DNA of 64,000 bases from an uncultured Clostridia bacterium (lineage in GTDB: Bacteria > Bacillota > Clostridia > Saccharofermentanales > Saccharofermentanaceae), in NCBI GenBank assembly GCA_946403085.1, contig CAMIYM010000003.1, positions 1 to 64,000 on the forward strand, written 5' to 3'. This document shows positions 60,174 through 64,000 of this stretch, piece after piece; position 1 is the stretch's first letter, and every line of letters begins with the position of its first letter. Under the pieces are notes generated by a model, which did no database searches, was not told the origin of the DNA, and was given only the letters and a program-made list of their open reading frames with translations. Position numbers and translations under genes: made by a program.

Positions 60174-60563
60174 ATGGCAGCAAAAGACGATCAGTTCATT
60201 AAAGTATTAGGTGTGCTCGCAGAAGGAGTCCGCTTTAAGATCTTGTCGCTGATCGCATCCAAAGGTGAACTTACAGCCAAGGATATTCTTGCAGAATTTG
60301 AATTCAGCCAGCCTACTCTTTCACATCACATGTCATGTCTTGTTGAATCAGGTCTTGTCAATGTGAAGCGAAAAGGAAGATCCGCTTACTATTCGATCAA
60401 CAAAGATGCAGTGGATAAGGTGGTTTCAGGTATTTCTGCTCTTAAGACAGGCGCGAAAAAAGCTTCAAAGGTAAAAGCTGATGAGCCTGATGCTGAAGAT
60501 AAGATCAGGAAGAGCAAGAAAAAGAAGAAGAAAGACAAGAACAAGAAAAAGAAAAAAGATTGA
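60174..60563 (+). CDS. ArsR-family HTH regulator with poly-lysine tail
   Basis: A 129-residue winged-helix regulator. The core (about 1-85) has LAEGVRFKILSLIASKGELT, AKDILAEFEFSQPTLSHHMS and LVESGLVNVKRKGRSAYYSI. The usual metal-binding Cys pattern ELCVCDL in helix 3 is replaced by KDILAEF, so classical arsenic/cadmium sensing is unlikely. The C-terminal 35 residues are extremely Lys-rich (KKASKVKADEPDAEDKIRKS, then KKKKKKDKNKKKKKD), possibly binding nucleic acid nonspecifically. It is downstream of the YhbD-like gene and followed by a terminator. Confidence 0.85.
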   Translation: MAAKDDQFIKVLGVLAEGVRFKILSLIASKGELTAKDILAEFEFSQPTLSHHMSCLVESGLVNVKRKGRSAYYSINKDAVDKVVSGISALKTGAKKASKVKADEPDAEDKIRKSKKKKKKDKNKKKKKD

Positions 60564-60570
60564 ATGTGAG

Positions 60571-60596
60571 AGGCGGTACCGTAAATGGCACCGCCT
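60571..60596 (+). terminator. intrinsic terminator
   Basis: AGGCGGT (60571-60577) pairs with ACCGCCT (60590-60596), followed by TTTTGC. Confidence 0.8.
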
Positions 60597-60677
60597 TTTT
60601 GCAACACTAATTGAGTGTATGCTGTATTATAGATATAGGGTAAGGCTGATGGTTTCTCGTTTCCGCGGAGGTTTGAT

Positions 60678-61067
60678 ATGAAAAAGATCATCGCGCTATT
60701 TCTCTCTTTGGCTATGCTCATATCGATGTGCAGCTGTAAGCGTGGTATTACTGCAAAGGTCGTAGCTGTAAGCAGCGGTTACGGAATAGCCGGGCAGAGT
60801 TTTGCCGGAAGAAAAGAATATGAGATCAAGTACATAAAAGAAGGCGATCTCTTAATTGAATATTGGGGCGAGATCTCGAATGAGATAAGATCCGAAAATG
60901 CCAAAAACGCCTGGGTCATGAAGATCGGTAAGATCAGCAGCGACGGAGTTGAGGTTACTACCCGTAATGCAACATTTATCATGTCTTATGGCTTGGAGTC
61001 GCCGGTCAATTCGTTGTGGTACGGTTCGGATATGCCTGAATACCATTACTTTATAACCTTCACTTGA
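60678..61067 (+). CDS. predicted small lipoprotein
   Basis: A 129-residue exported protein. The signal MKKIIALFLSLAMLISMCSC has a lipobox-like ISMCSC, with Cys18 or Cys20 as lipid anchor. The mature part is a small beta-rich domain (EYEIKYIKEGDLLIEYWGEI, VEVTTRNATFIMSYGLES) without a known motif. CGGAGG precedes the start. Alone between terminators; function unknown. Confidence 0.72.
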   Translation: MKKIIALFLSLAMLISMCSCKRGITAKVVAVSSGYGIAGQSFAGRKEYEIKYIKEGDLLIEYWGEISNEIRSENAKNAWVMKIGKISSDGVEVTTRNATFIMSYGLESPVNSLWYGSDMPEYHYFITFT

Positions 61068-61157
61068 TAAGAGAGTATTGATAAGGATATCTTTCTGATT
61101 TGTTTTTCGAGCATCTGTTCTTTATACTGTGAATAAGAAATCAGTATGGGGATTCAG

Positions 61158-62735
61158 ATGGAAAATATACAGTCGAAAGACCAGCAGGGCAGGATCATAG
61201 ACTTACTTTATAAAACAAGCGGGAACGGCAGTTACCGTGAGCTTTCAGCTGAGAGTGCGAAGGATATTGCTCTATATGAAGTAATTGAATTCATGACCGG
61301 TGCCGAAGAGGAACAGAAGGTCCTTAAGGACATTATGTCTAAGATCCCGGAAGATCCCGCCGACATTTGCTACAGGCAGGAGATCTTAAAAGACCTCATG
61401 GAGAATGAGTCTTTATATAACACCGTAAAAGATTCCATCGATGCCATAAAGATCCTTCAGTTTTACAATACAGGTGCGAAGCGTATACGCGAAAAGGATA
61501 ATTCCCTGTCAGGCCTTCTCGAGGAATTAAGAGAACTGAAAGTATACGTTGAAGTTATTGAAACACTTTCGAAGTCACTTATGGAAAGTGATATAAAGTC
61601 GGAAGGATTACTTGCTTTAAGAGAGACTTTGAAAGCGATATCGGAAGATGAAAGTTTCAGATCGGTAAAGCCTGACATCGAGAAGATTCATGAAGACCTT
61701 CAGGCCGCTAGGGGAGCGGTTATAGGAGTGACACTTACAGCTGATCTTGATATCGAGAATGTAACTGCGATCGAGTTTGTCGACTATAAGCCGAGGTCCG
61801 CCTATACGATAATGGACTATAAAGTTACAGCTCTTGCAAGCAATCCGTTCAATAAATACAAGTATCAGGATCCGCTCCTGACAGCGATGACACCTCATCT
61901 GAAAAAGCATCTCTGGAAGCATTTCGGTGAGATAAAGCATCTTATCAGAAAGCATTCGAAATACGATTCAAGACTTCTTACCAATCTATACAGCGGTCTG
62001 GTCTTTTATGTGAATGCTGCAAGATTAGGCAAAAAGCTTGAAGAGAGAAATTGTTCTGTTGTCTTTCCTGAGATAGCTCCGGGACATGAACTTGAGATAA
62101 AGGGCCTTTATAACATAAGGCTTGCGATAAAAGGTCAGGACGATATCGTAAAGAATGACTTCGCGTTCAAAGACAAAGAGAAGATATTCATCCTTACAGG
62201 TCCTAACCGCGGCGGCAAGACTATACTCGAGCAGGGCCTTGGTCTGATATCGGTAATGGCATCCCTCGGAATGTTCGTAACTGCTGATTCTTTCAAAGGA
62301 CTTCCTTTTAAGAGTGTCCTTACTCACTTTCCGATAGACGAGAATCTTACAATCAATTACGGCCGTCTCGGAGAAGAAGCGGTGAGGATAAAAGAGATAG
62401 TAAAGCAGGCTGATGCCGATTCCTTGTTGTTGTTTAACGAGACATTCTCCACTACGTCCGCTGCGGATGCGCTCTATCTTTGCAAGGATCTTATCCACAT
62501 ACTTAAAGACAAAGGTTCATGTGTCATCTTCAACACTCATATCCATGAACTTGCATCCTGCATTCCGGAGATGAACGGATGGGAAGGCTCAAGCAGGATC
62601 GTAAGCATAGTAATGGAGATCAAAGATAACAGGAACACTTTCAAGATCAAACGAAGCGAACCCGATACCAGTTCATATGCGAAAAACATAGCTGAGAAAT
62701 ACGGGATTACTTATGATCAGATGAAAGAGATATAA
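61158..62735 (+). CDS. MutS-family ATPase (MutS-like, lacking the mismatch-binding domains)
   Basis: A 525-residue protein in which the N-terminal half is helical, corresponding to the MutS lever/core, and the C-terminal half (about 305-525) is the MutS ATPase. Walker A is ILTGPNRGGKT (family pattern TGPNMGGKS), followed by LGLISVMASLGMFV. Walker B is DADSLLLFNETFSTTSAADA, with L-F-N-E replacing L-I-D-E, so the usual Asp is Asn. The switch is VIFNTHIHELASC. There is no N-terminal mismatch-recognition domain and no Smr domain. I start at ATG 61158 because TGGGGA precedes it; ATG 61146 is an alternative. It may act in recombination or ribosome-related rescue, not classical mismatch repair. Confidence 0.82.
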   Translation: MENIQSKDQQGRIIDLLYKTSGNGSYRELSAESAKDIALYEVIEFMTGAEEEQKVLKDIMSKIPEDPADICYRQEILKDLMENESLYNTVKDSIDAIKILQFYNTGAKRIREKDNSLSGLLEELRELKVYVEVIETLSKSLMESDIKSEGLLALRETLKAISEDESFRSVKPDIEKIHEDLQAARGAVIGVTLTADLDIENVTAIEFVDYKPRSAYTIMDYKVTALASNPFNKYKYQDPLLTAMTPHLKKHLWKHFGEIKHLIRKHSKYDSRLLTNLYSGLVFYVNAARLGKKLEERNCSVVFPEIAPGHELEIKGLYNIRLAIKGQDDIVKNDFAFKDKEKIFILTGPNRGGKTILEQGLGLISVMASLGMFVTADSFKGLPFKSVLTHFPIDENLTINYGRLGEEAVRIKEIVKQADADSLLLFNETFSTTSAADALYLCKDLIHILKDKGSCVIFNTHIHELASCIPEMNGWEGSSRIVSIVMEIKDNRNTFKIKRSEPDTSSYAKNIAEKYGITYDQMKEI

Positions 62736-62752
62736 AAGCGTTGCATTCAAAA

Positions 62753-62778
62753 GGGCCGTCTCTTAATTGAGACAGCCC
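62753..62778. terminator. hairpin terminator of the GGGCTGTC/GACAGCCC type
   Basis: GGGCCGTCTC (62753-62762) pairs, with one mismatch, with GAGACAGCCC (62769-62778). It lies between the convergent MutS-like and mscL genes. The flanking AAAAG and TATGTTAATT are only weakly T-rich. Confidence 0.65.
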
Positions 62779-62807
62779 TATGTTAATTCTGAATTATTAT
62801 CAGCTGA

Positions 62808-63254
62808 TTACTTGCCGTTCTGTGCCTTAAGGAGATCCTTGATCTCTGTAAGGAGCTTAACTTCATCAGAAGGCTCGGGTGCAGGAGCAGGTGCTTCTTC
62901 CTTCTTGCCCTTCTTGATCTTGCCGACACCGTTCTTAAGAGCATTGATTCCCTTGAGCATAGCGAAAAGAATGATTGCCATGATAAGGAAGTTGATGATA
63001 GCTGTGATGAAAGCACCATAGTTAAGTGAAAGAGCTGCGATCTGTTCAGGATCAAGACCTGTGTAGTCTACCCAGGGAAGTCTGATAGCACCGGCGATCT
63101 CAGCACCGCCGATAGAAGCGATCAAAGGATTGATAAAGTTGTCTGTGAAGGATGTAACGATATCCTTGAAAGCTGCACCGATGATAACACCGATAGCCAT
63201 GTCAACTACGCTGCCCTTGAGCGCGAATTCCTTGAATTCCTTAATTAAACCCAT
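62808..63254 (-). CDS. mscL: large-conductance mechanosensitive channel
   Basis: MscL (148 residues) is a pentameric pore that opens at high membrane tension to release solutes after osmotic downshock. It has the signature FALKGSVVDMAIGVIIGAAF, helix 1 and the loop, and a second helix (FITAIINFLIMAIILFAMLK). The C-terminal part is charged, with APAPAPEPSDE and an amphipathic helix VKLLTEIKDLLKAQN. AGGAGG precedes the start on the minus strand (plus-strand CCTCCT at 63264-63269). Confidence 0.96.
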   Translation of the reverse strand: MGLIKEFKEFALKGSVVDMAIGVIIGAAFKDIVTSFTDNFINPLIASIGGAEIAGAIRLPWVDYTGLDPEQIAALSLNYGAFITAIINFLIMAIILFAMLKGINALKNGVGKIKKGKKEEAPAPAPEPSDEVKLLTEIKDLLKAQNGK

Positions 63255-63285
63255 GTAAATGTTCCTCCTGGTTTATTATTTAAAA

Positions 63286-63310
63286 ACCCGGACCTGCAAC
63301 AGATCCGGGT
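63286..63310 (-). terminator. minus-strand terminator upstream of mscL
   Basis: ACCCGGA (63286-63292) pairs with TCCGGGT (63304-63310), and on the minus strand the stem is followed by TTTTTAAATA. It ends the small P-loop gene at 63332 and separates it from mscL. Confidence 0.75.
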
Positions 63311-63331
63311 AGTTTTACGGATTAGTTCAAA

Positions 63332-63739
63332 TCAAGCGAATTTTCTTGCTTCTTCAGGAAGGCTATCGATCTCGCCGCTATAAAGGATAGTAGCCACTAC
63401 AGGTGTATCCTTCAGGAATGCATCGAGCTTCATAAGGAATTCGCCGAGGCCTGCGGGATCATAGTTGTTAGCAACTTTGCAGATTGCATCTACATAGATA
63501 TGTGTTAAGTCGTAATCTTTGGAGCAGATGCCGCAGATGAATGCGAGAACCTGGTCAAAACCTTCGATAGGGTATTCCTTCATATTTACAAGACGGACAG
63601 TGGGTTTAAGAAGCTGGTCTAATCTGTTTCCTCTCTCAAGGCATACGACGTTGCTGTCAGAAGCTGCAACTGCGTTAATGTCATCGACGAGCTTAGCTGT
63701 CTTGCCCGTGCCCTTAGGTCCTGCAATAAGTTTAATCAT
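63332..63739 (-). CDS. small P-loop ATPase-like protein
   Basis: A 135-residue protein starting MIKLIAGPKGTGKTAKLVDD, with the P-loop GPKGTGKT. A Walker B-like strand could be THIYVDAICKVAN or QVLAFICGICSKD. It is much smaller than typical AAA proteins and has no arginine-finger motif I can see. The ribosome site AAAGGAGA is strong. It is transcribed away from the gene at 63961. Function unknown; it may be a nucleotide kinase-like or DNA-packaging-like remnant, or a stand-alone regulator. Confidence 0.75.
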   Translation of the reverse strand: MIKLIAGPKGTGKTAKLVDDINAVAASDSNVVCLERGNRLDQLLKPTVRLVNMKEYPIEGFDQVLAFICGICSKDYDLTHIYVDAICKVANNYDPAGLGEFLMKLDAFLKDTPVVATILYSGEIDSLPEEARKFA

Positions 63740-63853
63740 AGAATGTCTCCTTTGGGGATCATATTTCCATTGGATATCTGGATAGACTTATTTTACTGTA
63801 ATTGGCACCCAAAATGAATATAAAAGTGTAAAAAATTAGGAACATTTTTCGGT

Positions 63854-63882
63854 TTGCACTATTTATATAAATATGATAAAAT
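63854..63882 (+). promoter_or_regulatory. promoter of the last, partial gene
   Basis: TTGCAC (63854-63859), a 17-bp spacer and TAAAAT (63877-63882). It would start a transcript near 63889, giving a leader of about 70 nt that includes the hairpin at 63911. Confidence 0.5.
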
Positions 63883-63910
63883 TACCGAGTTCATAAAAGA
63901 GTTTTTATCG

Positions 63911-63937
63911 AACGGACAGCCGGATGGCGTGTCCGTT
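63911..63937 (+). terminator. leader terminator (possible attenuator)
   Basis: AACGGACA (63911-63918) pairs with TGTCCGTT (63930-63937) around an 11-nt loop and is followed by TTTTG, the form of an intrinsic terminator. It stands between a promoter and a start codon, and the genes to the left are on the opposite strand, so it can only affect the gene at 63961. Confidence 0.65.
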
Positions 63938-63960
63938 TTTTGTTGTAGAAGGAGATTGTT

Positions 63961-64000
63961 TTGGCTAAGAGATCAAAAGTAGCACAGGAAGCGTTTGAAC
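63961..64000 (+). CDS. start of an unidentified gene (partial)
   Basis: A TTG start at 63961, 6 bases after GGAG (63951-63954), begins MAKRSKVAQEAFE and runs off the right edge. The basic start is compatible with a nucleic-acid-binding or ribosome-associated protein, but 13 residues do not identify it. Its leader holds a terminator-like hairpin. Confidence 0.6.
   Translation, partial: MAKRSKVAQEAFE

Noticed and set aside
1..64000. CRISPR arrays, prophage or intact insertion sequences
   Set aside because: No regularly spaced direct repeats, no transposase or integrase motifs, and no phage structural genes were seen.

Overview
The window reads as chromosomal DNA of a low-to-moderate GC, Gram-positive anaerobe of the Clostridia (Bacillota). 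The evidence is the Firmicutes-type gene order rpsF-ssb-rpsR and rplI-dnaB-tilS-hpt-ftsH, VanRS-like two-component systems, a FprA-type flavodiiron protein, a clostripain-family protease, cell-wall-binding repeats on a deacetylase, a long-form hibernation factor, and strong AGGAGG ribosome binding sites. A Saccharofermentans- or Oscillospiraceae-like rumen/gut lineage is possible, but I cannot name it from sequence alone. There is no rRNA, CRISPR array, prophage or intact insertion sequence. One tRNA (Val, anticodon GAC) is present.

Layout. 1-3.4 kb: decayed genes (a frameshifted methyltransferase fused to a PrsW-like fragment), an iron-dependent alcohol dehydrogenase and two unknown acidic proteins. 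3.4-7.8 kb: an accessory cluster with an EamA permease-methyltransferase fusion, two TetR regulators and two CPBP membrane proteases, linked by near-identical palindromic operators. 8-13.7 kb: an ABC-exporter remnant, a two-component system and a divergent ABC ATPase plus large FtsX-type permease. 13.8-21.8 kb: lipoprotein, TetR, lipid kinase, diguanylate cyclase, VanRS-like pair, EEP-family hydrolase and an orphan pilin-like protein. 22-34.3 kb: housekeeping core (tRNA-Val, HD hydrolase, prfA, a TsaC/Sua5 protein with an apparently dead phosphatase domain, rpsF-ssb-rpsR, rplI-dnaB-tilS-hpt-ftsH). 34.4-42.4 kb: XRE regulator, prfC on the minus strand, then a tight run malQ-glpK-AEC transporter-sseB-unknown. 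42.5-48.1 kb: a purine salvage and nucleoside uptake operon (xpt, BMP lipoprotein, ATPase, two permeases). 48.1-64 kb: flavodiiron protein, membrane-anchored clostripain-like protease, ilvBN, hpf, a deacetylase with wall-binding repeats, a DUF2974-type protein, an Ala/Lys-rich membrane protein, YhbD-like and ArsR-like regulators, a lipoprotein, a MutS-like ATPase, mscL, a small P-loop protein and the start of one more gene.

How the genes work together. Translation and replication genes form compact operons with likely S6:S18 autogenous control. Purine salvage enzymes (hpt, xpt) match the nucleoside ABC importer. malQ and glpK suggest glucan and glycerol use. The two signalling pairs each sit beside likely targets. 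No self-evident new defence or mobile system is visible. The most unusual items are the TsaC-pseudophosphatase fusion, the EamA-methyltransferase/TetR/CPBP cluster with shared operators, the xpt gene whose expected start codon is ATC, and a terminator placed between a promoter and the last, partial gene.
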